Positions 26,273 to 34,249 are shown, counted from the first letter of the stretch. The stretch: DNA of 64,000 nt from Bradyrhizobium sp. AZCC 2262 (GCF_036924535.1 NZ_JAZHRT010000001.1:1364001-1428000), one strand, 5' to 3'. Program-made: numbers and translations. The notes: generated from the sequence alone by a model not told the origin.

Positions 26273-27613
26273 ATGCGATCCGATCCCTACCAGGAGCGGG
26301 CCAGGGCTTTGGCCGTTGAAGCCGGGCTTGACCCCTATGCGAAGATCGATCGGCCCGGCCAGCGGCCGATGCCGACGTGGTGCCTGTTTCGCGATGCCGC
26401 GCGCAAGGAAAAGCTTGCGCGGGACGCGGAGGCTGTTGCCGCCGATATCGCGCTCAAGCCCCAGGCCGCGCAGTACCAGAACAGCCCGCTCAAGGTCTTT
26501 GGCAACCATGATGACGCCACGATCGCGCAGATGCGCAATTGCATGTCGGTCGGCAACGCCGTCGCCGGCGTGATCTGCGCCGACGGTCATCTCGGCTATG
26601 CGCAGCCGGTCGGCGGCGTGATCGCCTATGAGAAGCAGATCAGCATCTCCGGTGTCGGCTTCGACATCGGCTGCGGCAACATGGCCGTGCGCCTCGACAC
26701 GCCGTTCAGCCAGATCGAAAGCAACGTCGGCACGATCATCAAGGACGTGCACAACGTGATTTCGTTCGGCGTCGGACGCACCAACGACGAGCGGGTCGAG
26801 CATGACCTGTTCGACGACGGCGATGCGTGGCGCGAGTCCGACATGGGCGCTTACCGGCAGAAGGCGGTCTCGCAGCTCGGCACCGTCGGCTCGGGCAACC
26901 ACTATGTCGACCTGTTGCGCGACGAGGAGGGCTTTGTCTGGATCGGTGTGCACTTCGGCAGCCGCGGCCTCGGCCACACCAGTGCGACCCGCTACCTCAA
27001 GGCCGCGGGCGGCAAGGACGGCATGAACGTGCCGCCCGCCGTCATCGACGAGGACAGCGAGATCGGACGGCGCTACATCGCGGCGATGCAACTCGCCGGG
27101 CGCTACTCCTATGCTGGCCGCGAATGGGTGATCGAGCGCGTGCGCAGGATCATCGGCGGCGAGGTCACCGACATGGTTCACAATCACCACAATTACGCGT
27201 GGCGGGAGAACCATGGCGGCAAGGATTTGTGGGTGGTGCGCAAGGGCGCAACGCCGGCATTTCCCGGTCAGCGTGGCTTCATCGGCGGATCGATGGGCGA
27301 CGACGCTGTGATCGTCGAGGGCGTCGACAGCGAGGAGGCGAAGGCTTCGCTCTACTCGACGGTGCACGGCGCAGGCCGCTTGTTCGGCCGCAAGGAGGCC
27401 AAGCGGCGGTTCACGCGGGCCGAGATGGACGCCTGGCTGCAATCGCGTGGCGTGACGCTGGTAGGCGCCGACCTCGATGAAAGTCCGATGGCCTATCGCA
27501 GGCTGCCGGAGGTGCTGGCCGAGCACGCCCGCTCGATCAAGGTGCAGCACACGCTGCGCCCGTTCGCAGTCGCCATGGCCGGCGAGAACGAGTTCGACCC
27601 GTTCAAGGACTAG
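26273..27613 (+). CDS. rtcB: RtcB-family RNA 3'-phosphate ligase
   Basis: Predicted 446-residue GTP- and manganese-dependent ligase joining RNA 2',3'-cyclic-phosphate or 3'-phosphate ends to 5'-OH ends. Motifs: VGFDIGCGNMAVR (D131, C134 metal ligands), GTVGSGNHY (H210), GVHFGSRGLGH (H227), DMVHNHHNYAWR, GGSMGDDAVIVEG, and STVHGAGR with H365 as the guanylated histidine. The start is fixed by a near-perfect AAGGAGG six bases before the ATG; the frame is open 27 bases further up. No RtcA, RtcR or archease gene is adjacent. Abnormal tRNA-like genes and a slipin lie 4.4-6 kb downstream. Confidence 0.93.
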   Translation: MRSDPYQERARALAVEAGLDPYAKIDRPGQRPMPTWCLFRDAARKEKLARDAEAVAADIALKPQAAQYQNSPLKVFGNHDDATIAQMRNCMSVGNAVAGVICADGHLGYAQPVGGVIAYEKQISISGVGFDIGCGNMAVRLDTPFSQIESNVGTIIKDVHNVISFGVGRTNDERVEHDLFDDGDAWRESDMGAYRQKAVSQLGTVGSGNHYVDLLRDEEGFVWIGVHFGSRGLGHTSATRYLKAAGGKDGMNVPPAVIDEDSEIGRRYIAAMQLAGRYSYAGREWVIERVRRIIGGEVTDMVHNHHNYAWRENHGGKDLWVVRKGATPAFPGQRGFIGGSMGDDAVIVEGVDSEEAKASLYSTVHGAGRLFGRKEAKRRFTRAEMDAWLQSRGVTLVGADLDESPMAYRRLPEVLAEHARSIKVQHTLRPFAVAMAGENEFDPFKD

Positions 27614-27940
27614 CGGGATCGACCCTCGGATCAGGTCCGGGGGCATGTTTCGCTGGAAAACGCGCCAATGCCGCAACTTGGCCCGATATGGGACATCCGG
27701 TGGGCAGACATACCGGATGTCACCGATTTTGGTGGAACCCGCGGCATCAATACGAAAGCAATTTCCTCAATAGTTCCATACTCTTGTTCCATGCCTTACA
27801 TCCGCCCGAGTTTAAGTCGGATTTAACTAAAAGCCGCCTTAATGACGCTCTGTGCCTCTGCGAGATGCTGTCGGGGACCTATCCGGACGCGGCATCAAAC
27901 CGGGGGAGTTGGTGGAATTGTTGTTCTGGGCGTTGTGTAA
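27614..27940. other. 327-base region after rtcB
   Basis: Holds the 10-bp inverted repeat at 27692-27721 and an A+T-richer segment around 27740-27850 that could contain a promoter for the next gene. No coding frame is convincing. Confidence 0.5.
27692..27721 (+). terminator. Inverted repeat, possible terminator of rtcB
   Basis: GACATCCGGT and ACCGGATGTC form a perfect 10-bp stem with a 10-base loop, followed four bases later by TTTT. It is 78 bases past the rtcB stop. The weak T-run leaves open an operator role. Confidence 0.5.
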
Positions 27941-29119
27941 ATGAGTAAGCGTATGCGTGCGTTCGGCCCTGCGGTGCACAACCGCAGGAAACCTTCCCGT
28001 AGGGGCATTCCCCAATATTTCGTCGGCGGTGTCGCGGTCACGGGCCTCGTGCTGGGCTGCGCCTGGACCGTTTACACCAACGTGTTAGGCGCCAGCGTCT
28101 ATCCATCCGTGAACAGCGCCGCCTTCGAGGCGCCCGCCGTCAAGAACCCGACCGTGGTCGCTGCCCGTCCGGTGCCGCCGGCTTTCAACGAAATCTTCGC
28201 ATCGCTGCCGCAACAATCCCTGGTGATCCCCGCGCCCGAGAACGTCGCGAGTTCGCTGATGTTCAGCGAACGGTTCGCCGCGGCGGCGCCGCAAGGCGAG
28301 CCGTCCAGATCGATCGAAGCCAGGCCCGTCGAACCGACCAAACTGGCGGAAGCTTCGCCGCCGGCCGAAGCGCCGAAGGCCGTGCAGGCGTCGAAGCCTG
28401 CCGAAGCGGCGAAGCCGAAAGTTTCTGCGCCGGCCACCCGGCTCGCGTTGGCAACGGCGCCGAAGGAGGCCGAAGCCAAGCTTACGGAAGCCAAAACTGC
28501 GGACGCCAAGACCGCGCCGGCGTCCGGCTCTACCATGCGCGACATGGCGCAGCGCGCCAAGGCCGCCGTGATGTCGATTGCTTCCAGCGACAAGCAGACC
28601 ATGGTCGAAAAATTGTGGGGCAAGCAGTCCTCGCAGAACTCGCTGCTCGCCTTCGCGTCGGCCGACGCCAGCGTCACCGGCAGCATCATCGATACGCGAA
28701 GCCAGAACCCGATGATGGGCGGCGCGCCGCCCTATGACCGCCAGACCGCGGTCTATGACATTTCCGCCCAGATGGTTTATTTGCCCGACGGCACCAGGCT
28801 GGAGGCGCATTCGGGGCTCGGCTCGAGGATGGACGATCCCAAATCCTCGCATGTGCGGATGCAGGGTGTGACGCCGCCGCACGTCTACGAACTGAAGCCG
28901 CGCGAGACGCTGTTTCACGGCGTGCCGGCGCTGCGGCTGACCCCGATCGGCGGCGAGGAAAAAATCTACGGCCGCGACGGGTTGCTCGCGCACACCTACA
29001 TGCTCGGGCCCAGCGGCCAGTCCAACGGCTGCGTCTCCTTCAAGGACTACTACGCGTTCCTCGATGCCTACAAGAACAAGGGCATCCGCCGCCTCGCGGT
29101 GCTGGCGAAGGTCCAGTAG
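27941..29119 (+). CDS. DUF2778/Tlde1-like membrane-anchored L,D-transpeptidase-type protein
   Basis: Predicted 392 residues. One N-terminal helix (about 24-45) anchors a long Ala/Pro/Glu/Lys-rich linker (about 100-200; repeated KPAEA / KLTEAK). The C-terminal domain (about 260-392) is DUF2778-like. Its active-site pattern HTYMLGPSGQSNGCVSFKDY contains the His, Ser and Gly-Cys expected of an L,D-transpeptidase. The same domain is used by the type VI effector Tlde1, but here the membrane anchor, linker and lack of T6SS or immunity genes suggest a peptidoglycan-modifying housekeeping role (inference). Confidence 0.8.
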   Translation: MSKRMRAFGPAVHNRRKPSRRGIPQYFVGGVAVTGLVLGCAWTVYTNVLGASVYPSVNSAAFEAPAVKNPTVVAARPVPPAFNEIFASLPQQSLVIPAPENVASSLMFSERFAAAAPQGEPSRSIEARPVEPTKLAEASPPAEAPKAVQASKPAEAAKPKVSAPATRLALATAPKEAEAKLTEAKTADAKTAPASGSTMRDMAQRAKAAVMSIASSDKQTMVEKLWGKQSSQNSLLAFASADASVTGSIIDTRSQNPMMGGAPPYDRQTAVYDISAQMVYLPDGTRLEAHSGLGSRMDDPKSSHVRMQGVTPPHVYELKPRETLFHGVPALRLTPIGGEEKIYGRDGLLAHTYMLGPSGQSNGCVSFKDYYAFLDAYKNKGIRRLAVLAKVQ

Positions 29120-29318
29120 CGGGACTGCATCGCTGCTCTCGTGCGCCGCCTGATGGCGCAAACCCGTCATGGCGCAAATCCAGGCGCCCGGCAAAATAGA
29201 TCGTTCCTGCGAACGCTGGACACATAATCACCGAATCGAGTCGTGGACGGGATTGCGGCCCCTGTGGTTATATTTCAGAGTGAGTCTCCGCTCGACAACC
29301 AATCTGGCGCGAAGCGAC

Positions 29319-30812
29319 ATGTGTTCCGCAATCGTCGAAACTCCACCGCCCTTCGCGACCGAAGCATTCGTCGATGCCGGTGCGGCCGTTGCCCGTCTCG
29401 AAGAGATCTACGAGCGCAACACCCGGTTCCTTCGGGATCGCTTTGAAGCCTATGTCAATGGCGGGGCGTTCACGACGCGCGTGCGAGCCTGCTATCCGTT
29501 CGTGCGGATGACGACCGCGACCCATGCGCGGCTCGATTCGCGTCTCGCTTACGGCTTTGTCGCCGGGCCGGGCGTGCATGAGACCAGCGTGACGCGCCCG
29601 GATATTTTCCGCACCTATCTCACCGAGCAAATCGAGCTGTTGGTCAACAATCACGGCGTACCGGTTGAAATCGGCGAGTCGAACGAACCCATTCCGATTC
29701 ATTTCGCCTATCGGCGGGACATCAACATCGAGGCGGCGCTGACGATTGCCGACAGTTCGGCCTTTACGCGAACGCTGCGCGACGTGTTCGATACGCCCGA
29801 TCTCGCCGCCATGGACGATGCGATCGCCGACGGCACATTCGAGCTGCCCCCGGGAGCACCCGAACCCCTGTCGCTGTTCCGTGCGGCGCGGGTCGATTAC
29901 TCGCTGCGCCGGCTCTATCACTACACCGGCACCGATCCCGAGCATTTCCAGAATTTCGTGATCTTCACGAACTACCAGCTCTATGTCGATGCTTTCGTGC
30001 AACTGTGCCAGCAGCGCCTCGCATCGGGTGCGACAGGCCCCGATGCCTTCGTTGCGCCCGGGAATACGATCACGCGCAATGCGCGGCTTGGCGGTGGAAC
30101 GACCGGGATTACGCCTGAGCGCGCGCCACAGATGCCTGCCTTTCATCTCGTCGAGCCCGGCTATGGCGGCATTACCCTGATCAACATCGGCATCGGTCCG
30201 TCCAATGCGCGGAACGTCACCGACCACGTCGCGGTGCTGCGGCCGCACGCCTGGCTGATGGTGGGGCATTGCGCGGGCCTCAGGAATACGCAGCGGCTCG
30301 GCGACTACGTGCTCGCGCATGGTTACGTCCGCGAGGACCACGTGCTCGACCATGAGCTGCCGCTCTGGGTCCCGATCCCGGCGCTTGCCGAGATGCAGGT
30401 CGCGCTCGAGGAGGCGGTCGGCGAGGTTACCGGGCTGACCGGCTTTGAGCTCAAACGGGTGATGCGCACCGGAACGGTGGCCAGCGTCGATAATCGCAAT
30501 TGGGAAATCAGTGGGCGATCGGTCATTCGACGGCTGTCGCAATCCCGCGCTGTCGCGCTCGACATGGAGTCCGCGGCGATAGCCGCCAACGGCTATCGCT
30601 TCCGCGTTCCCTACGGCACTTTGCTGTGCGTCTCCGACAAGCCGCTGCACGGCGAAATCAAGCTCGCCGGCATGGCCAGCGAATTCTACCGGCGACGCGT
30701 CGGTCAACATCTCGAGATCGGCCTGAAGGCGCTCGAACGGCTCAAGCACCAGGAGTCGGAGCGCCTGCATTCGCGTAAGCTCAGAAGTTTTGCCGAAGTC
30801 GCATTTCAGTAG
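29319..30812 (+). CDS. amn: AMP nucleosidase
   Basis: Predicted 497-residue enzyme cleaving AMP to adenine and ribose 5-phosphate. The N-terminal AMP nucleosidase domain (LEEIYERNTRFLRDRFEAY, FVRMTTATHARLDSRLAYGF) is followed by a phosphorylase-type catalytic domain (TLINIGIGPSNARNVTDHVA, AVALDMESAAIAANGYRFR, LLCVSDKPLHGEIK). Its length is slightly above that of E. coli Amn. ATG 29319 lacks a strong ribosome site, and a GTG at 29280 is an alternative. It may set adenylate levels under stress. Confidence 0.9.
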   Translation: MCSAIVETPPPFATEAFVDAGAAVARLEEIYERNTRFLRDRFEAYVNGGAFTTRVRACYPFVRMTTATHARLDSRLAYGFVAGPGVHETSVTRPDIFRTYLTEQIELLVNNHGVPVEIGESNEPIPIHFAYRRDINIEAALTIADSSAFTRTLRDVFDTPDLAAMDDAIADGTFELPPGAPEPLSLFRAARVDYSLRRLYHYTGTDPEHFQNFVIFTNYQLYVDAFVQLCQQRLASGATGPDAFVAPGNTITRNARLGGGTTGITPERAPQMPAFHLVEPGYGGITLINIGIGPSNARNVTDHVAVLRPHAWLMVGHCAGLRNTQRLGDYVLAHGYVREDHVLDHELPLWVPIPALAEMQVALEEAVGEVTGLTGFELKRVMRTGTVASVDNRNWEISGRSVIRRLSQSRAVALDMESAAIAANGYRFRVPYGTLLCVSDKPLHGEIKLAGMASEFYRRRVGQHLEIGLKALERLKHQESERLHSRKLRSFAEVAFQ

Positions 30813-30839
30813 GCGATGACGTTCAAGCGAGGCTTGTCG

Positions 30840-30905
30840 CCCGGATGGGCGAAGCGATATCCGGGGGTGTTGGAGTGGTCCCCGATGTCGCTCCGCTCAT
30901 CCGGG
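30840..30905. repeat. Intergenic palindromic repeat (short R3-like)
   Basis: CCCGGATG (30840-30847) and CATCCGGG (30898-30905) flank an inner GAAGCGATATC / GATGTCGCTCC pairing. Similar in design to 6308-6396. It lies just after amn. Confidence 0.6.
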
Positions 30906-31005
30906 CCACGAACGCGTACCGAGGACGGCGGTTCGGATACAATTTTGGATTGCACTTGATGTCATCTCGGTTATCTTGGTCGCAAGCGATCAGGGCTGGG
31001 TAATC

Positions 31006-31767
31006 ATGACATTGGTTCAGGACGCGGGCCGATCCCCGCCGCGATGGGGCAAGATAGCTCTTATTGTTGTGGCCGTGATGTTGACGATCCCGATATTCTC
31101 GCCGATCCTCTTCCGGATGTTCCTGTTCCATCCGTTCTATATTCCGGCCCGTTCGATGATGCCGACCTTGCTGGAAGGCGACAGTCTTTTCGTCTCGAAG
31201 TATGCCTACGGCTACAGCCGCTATTCGATGCCGTTTTCACCACGTCTGTTTTCAGGGCGCATCTTCGGCTCGGTGCCGGAGCGCGGCGACGTCGTTGTAT
31301 TCCGGATGCCGAAAAACGACTCGGTCGATTACATCAAGCGCGTCGTGGGATTACCCGGTGATGCTATTCAAATGCAGCAAGGGCTGCTCTTCATCAACGG
31401 CGTGCCGGTTAAACGGCGAAGGTTGTCTGATTTCGCCGGTGACGAGCCGTGCGGGATGGGTGATAGCAATCCGACCAAACGCTGGCGCGAGACGCTGATA
31501 AATGGCGTGAGCTATGAGACGCTCGATTGCGTCGACAACGGCTTCTACGACAACACGAATGTCTACAAGGTCCCGAGTGGCCACGTCTTCGTGCTGGGCG
31601 ATAACCGCGACAATTCCACCGACAGCCGGGTGCTTTCGGCGGTCGGTTATATACCGATGGAAAATATCGTCGGCCGTGCCGGCCTCATCTATTTCTCCCG
31701 TGCGCCCCGTGCCGGCGGAGAGCCGTCGATCCTGCGATCCGAACGGATAGGCATGCTCGTGCATTGA
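31006..31767 (+). CDS. lepB: Signal peptidase I
   Basis: Predicted 253-residue type I signal peptidase. One N-terminal membrane helix (about 16-40) is followed by the catalytic region. Ser50 lies in YIPARSMMPTLLEGD and Lys111 in YIKRVVGLPGDAI, the catalytic dyad, and the C-terminal box GDNRDNSTDSR is complete. It cleaves signal peptides on the periplasmic face. It has the chromosomal-type extended loop between the Ser and Lys boxes. In many rhizobia the main lepB sits by rnc/era, so this is probably an additional copy (inference). Confidence 0.92.
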   Translation: MTLVQDAGRSPPRWGKIALIVVAVMLTIPIFSPILFRMFLFHPFYIPARSMMPTLLEGDSLFVSKYAYGYSRYSMPFSPRLFSGRIFGSVPERGDVVVFRMPKNDSVDYIKRVVGLPGDAIQMQQGLLFINGVPVKRRRLSDFAGDEPCGMGDSNPTKRWRETLINGVSYETLDCVDNGFYDNTNVYKVPSGHVFVLGDNRDNSTDSRVLSAVGYIPMENIVGRAGLIYFSRAPRAGGEPSILRSERIGMLVH

Positions 31768-31989
31768 GCGGGATCTTCGTGCAGCGGCAACTCAGTGTCG
31801 CTGCGGGCACCGGCTGATCGGCTGTGACGGAGAAGTCACAAGGCGTGCGGAATTTTGAAAACCGCTCTTGCAACTGAAAGATGTTTCGTTTATTGACCCG
31901 CTCCTTCGCTTTGGCCATGTGTTCGGGCTCGTTGTGATCCCGACTGGCGCGGGCCGGTCTTGCGGTTTCGTGTTCCGCCAGGTGAAGAC
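31768..31989. promoter_or_regulatory. Leader/promoter region of the tRNA-like pair
   Basis: Between lepB and the first tRNA-like gene. TTGACC at 31893-31898 could be a -35 element, but the matching -10 is poor. An A+T-richer stretch at 31840-31895 is compatible with a promoter. A minus-strand open frame (31685-31918) has no gene-like properties. Confidence 0.35.
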
Positions 31990-32061
31990 GCGATAGTAGC
32001 TCAGCGGTAGAGCGTCGGGGTGACCCGAAGGTCGCCGGTTCGATTCCGGTCTATGGCACCA
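31990..32061 (+). ncRNA. tRNA-like RNA with a GNRA tetraloop in place of the anticodon loop
   Basis: A full cloverleaf can be drawn. Acceptor GCGATAG/CTATGGC (31990-31996 with 32051-32057) has a single G-G mismatch at the 3-70 position. The D-arm is GCTC/GAGC (31999-32013). The anticodon stem TCGGG/CCCGA (32015-32019, 32024-32028) is closed by GTGA (32020-32023), a GNRA tetraloop. The variable loop is AGGTC. The T-arm is GCCGG-TTCGATT-CCGGT (32034-32050), then A73 and an encoded CCA (32059-32061). With no anticodon it cannot decode. It abuts a second tRNA-like gene one base later. Confidence 0.82.
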
Positions 32062-32062
32062 A

Positions 32063-32137
32063 CGAAGGATAGCTCAGTGGTAGAGCAGATGACTACTAAT
32101 CATCGTGACGCGGGTTCGAATCCCGTTCAAACGCTCC
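32063..32137 (+). ncRNA. Degenerate tRNA-like RNA with nominal ACU anticodon
   Basis: D-arm GCTC/GAGC (32072-32086), anticodon stem GATGA/TCATC (32088-32092, 32100-32104) with the 7-base loop CTACTAA (nominal anticodon ACT), variable loop GTGAC, T-arm GCGGG-TTCGAAT-CCCGT (32110-32126). The acceptor CGAAGGA/TCAAACG has three consecutive mismatches (A-A, A-A, G-A) and no encoded CCA. A serine ACU tRNA should have a long variable arm and would not carry A34 in bacteria. Either a functional tRNA mimic or a decayed tRNA. Confidence 0.75.
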
Positions 32138-32471
32138 GGTTCAGCCTAAAAAGCTGATTCCCATTGAAGGGGACCGGACGCGCGCTTCCATCGCAGTCCG
32201 GCCGTATTGCCGAAAGGCTTTCCGTCCGAACCTAGACACTGTGAGACCCGCCTTGCGCCGCGGTGGATTCCGCTTGCGTTGATGCCGGGTGGCAACGTTC
32301 GACCGCTCGACGCAAGTCGAGTGATCGCGCGCATGCGCCCGATATCTGCGCAGGCTCAAACCCGGCCCGCCGAGCTTTCAGGAAGCGTCGTCCGCGTCCC
32401 CACGTCCTTTGCAAAACGAAACCCGCTTTCCGACCCCGAGAGGGCCGGAGGGCAAACCATGGAGGCGTGCC
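32138..32471 (+). other. 334-base leader between the tRNA-like genes and slipin
   Basis: No convincing coding frame. Contains a CCGGAC...GTCCGG pairing near 32172-32200 and other local stems. It ends in GGAGG six bases before the slipin ATG. It may be the long 5' untranslated region of slipin, so that the tRNA-like RNAs and slipin could share a transcript. Confidence 0.5.
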
Positions 32472-33623
32472 ATGACCTGGCATTTGCTGATGAAGACGCT
32501 GACGGTGAAGGATGGCGAGCGCGCTTTGCTGACGCGCAACGGCAAGCTCGAGCGCGTGCTCGAACCCGGTCGTCACCGGCTGTTCGATCTGCGGGGTCAG
32601 TTGACGGCGGAGATCTTCAACATCGTTCGCGCTGAATTCCCCGCGGAGCGTTACGCCGTGCTGAAGGCCGCGCGGCCCGATCTGGCTGCGGAGCTGTTCG
32701 AGGCGGTGGAGACGAAGGCGAACGAGATCGCCATCGTCAGCCTCGATGGCCGTCCCGTGCACCTGATGACGCCCTGGCAGGCGCGCGTCTACTGGAAGGT
32801 CGTAACGTCCCTCGATGTCGAGCGCATCGAGGTGGCGGACGATCCCCGCGTGACCGCACGCCACCTGGCGATGATCGAGCGCAACCGTCCCACCATCGTA
32901 ACGGAAGCGGTGGTCGAGAACCACGAAGCCGGTCTGCTCTATGTCGAGGGCCGGCTGGTGGAGCGGCTCGCGCCCGGACGGCACGCCTTCTGGATCGCCG
33001 GCCGCAAGATCGAGGTCAAGCGCCTCGATCTGCGTCCCCAGGCGGTCGAGATCACCGCGCAGGAAATGCTGACCAGGGATCGCATCGCGCTGCGTGTGAC
33101 CCTGACGGCATTCCGGCGGATCGTCGACCCCGAGCGCGTGGTCGCGGCCGTGCCTGACGTGGATGCGTGGCTGTACCGGTTGGTGCAGTTCGCTATCCGT
33201 GAGGCGGTTGCCGGCCGTACGCTCGACGAGGTGCTCTCGGCGAAGGCAACGCTGGATGCGGAGCTGCGCGATTACGTACGTGAGCGCATCGCCGATAGCG
33301 GTGTCGAGGTCTCCGAACTCGGCGTGAAGGACGTGATCCTGCCCGGCGAGATCCGCGAGCTCGTCAACAAGGTGGTGGAGGCGGAGCGGGTCGCGAAGGC
33401 GAACCTGATCCGCCGGCAGGAAGAGACCGCGGCGACGCGGTCGCTCCTGAACACCGCCAGGCTGATGGAGGAGAACCCTCTGCTGCTGCGGCTCAAGGAG
33501 CTGGAGTCGCTGGAGCGGCTGGTGGAGAAGGTCGGTCGCATCGACCTTCATGCGGGTGACGGGCAGGGCCTTGACGCGCTGCTCACCAAGCTGGTCCGCC
33601 TGAAGCCCGCGGAGAATGCATGA
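32472..33623 (+). CDS. Slipin-family (SPFH/band 7) protein without membrane helix
   Basis: Predicted 383-residue scaffold protein. Unlike membrane slipins, it opens without a hydrophobic hairpin. The opening module (residues 12-38; GERALLTRNGKLERVLEPGRH) is echoed at 148-175 (EAGLLYVEGRLVERLAPGRH), where the band 7 domain proper begins (about 148-310; DLRPQAVEITAQEMLTRDRI, VSELGVKDVILPGEIRELV). A C-terminal helical region (EAERVAKANLIRRQEETAATR) follows. This architecture is the one I associate with slipins encoded next to rtcB; rtcB here is 4.9 kb upstream. GGAGG precedes ATG 32472. It ends at a strong terminator. Confidence 0.87.
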   Translation: MTWHLLMKTLTVKDGERALLTRNGKLERVLEPGRHRLFDLRGQLTAEIFNIVRAEFPAERYAVLKAARPDLAAELFEAVETKANEIAIVSLDGRPVHLMTPWQARVYWKVVTSLDVERIEVADDPRVTARHLAMIERNRPTIVTEAVVENHEAGLLYVEGRLVERLAPGRHAFWIAGRKIEVKRLDLRPQAVEITAQEMLTRDRIALRVTLTAFRRIVDPERVVAAVPDVDAWLYRLVQFAIREAVAGRTLDEVLSAKATLDAELRDYVRERIADSGVEVSELGVKDVILPGEIRELVNKVVEAERVAKANLIRRQEETAATRSLLNTARLMEENPLLLRLKELESLERLVEKVGRIDLHAGDGQGLDALLTKLVRLKPAENA

Positions 33624-33627
33624 CGGG

Positions 33628-33659
33628 AAGGGTCGCCCACGGGCGGCCCTTCATTTTTT
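33628..33659 (+). terminator. Rho-independent terminator of the slipin unit
   Basis: AAGGGTCGCCC and GGGCGGCCCTT form an 11-bp stem (one G-U pair) at 33628-33651, followed by CATTTTTTG. It lies directly after the slipin stop and ends the tRNA-like/slipin unit. Confidence 0.9.
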
Positions 33660-33697
33660 GTTTTCAGACTTCACGGCGCAACGCTACATTCTCATCC

Positions 33698-34249
33698 ATG
33701 TCACAGCCCGATTTTCAGCCGACGCTTGTCGGCCCCAGCATATCAGTCAGGCCCATTTCCATGGACGACTGGACCGACATGTTTGCGGCCGGCTCCGATC
33801 CGGAGATCTGGAAAGTGCATCCGGTGCCGGATCGCTACACCGAGGCTGGGTTTCGGAAATTCTTTGATGGCGCGGTGGATTCAAAAATGGGCTTTGCGTT
33901 CGTCGACCGGGCGAGCGGGCGCATCATCGGCTCAAGCCGCTATTACGGCTACGAGCCCGAATTGAGCGAGATCGAGATCGGCTGGACCTTTCTGTCGCGC
34001 AGCCACTGGGGCGGCCGTGCCAATCGCGAGGTCAAGCGCTTGATGCTCGACCACGCGTTCACCTTCGTCGATACCGTGATCTTCTGGGTCGGCGATCAGA
34101 ACTGGCGCTCGCAGGGCGCGATGACCAAGATCGGCGGCATCAAGCGCGAGGGACTGTTCACCCGGGCGTTGTCCGGCGACAGGCCGTATTTCATCTTCGA
34201 GATCACGAAGGACCGGTATCGGCAGGGCGGTCGCGCACGGGTGGAGTGA
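33698..34249 (+). CDS. GNAT-family N-acetyltransferase
   Basis: Predicted 183-residue acetyltransferase of the RimJ/RimL-like group. It has VRPISMDDW at the start, SSRYYGYEPELSEIEIGWTF, then HWGGRANREVKRLMLDHAF (acetyl-CoA-binding region) and FWVGDQNWRSQGAMTKIGG. The start at 33698 (MSQPDF) is chosen over 33620 because the latter falls in the terminator region. The acceptor is unknown. Confidence 0.87.
   Translation: MSQPDFQPTLVGPSISVRPISMDDWTDMFAAGSDPEIWKVHPVPDRYTEAGFRKFFDGAVDSKMGFAFVDRASGRIIGSSRYYGYEPELSEIEIGWTFLSRSHWGGRANREVKRLMLDHAFTFVDTVIFWVGDQNWRSQGAMTKIGGIKREGLFTRALSGDRPYFIFEITKDRYRQGGRARVE

Noticed and set aside
27941..29119. Type VI secretion effector (Tlde1) with immunity gene
   Set aside because: The domain matches, but the N-terminal membrane anchor, long linker and absence of an immunity or T6SS gene favour a housekeeping peptidoglycan enzyme.
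31685..31918. 77-residue minus-strand frame beside the tRNA-like pair, considered as a toxin or antitoxin
   Set aside because: Composition and lack of a ribosome site look like a shadow of lepB and its 3' region.
31945..31963. Possible sigma-54 promoter (TGGC...TTGC) before the tRNA-like genes, which would suit RtcR-type control
   Set aside because: TGGC and TTGC are 15 bases apart start to start instead of 11, and no alternative GG/GC pair has the correct spacing. No RtcR gene was seen.
32320..32385. A third tRNA-like element suggested by GCAGG-CTCAAAC-CCGGC
   Set aside because: Only a T-arm-like stretch with a mismatch can be drawn; no D-arm, anticodon stem or acceptor pairing fits upstream.
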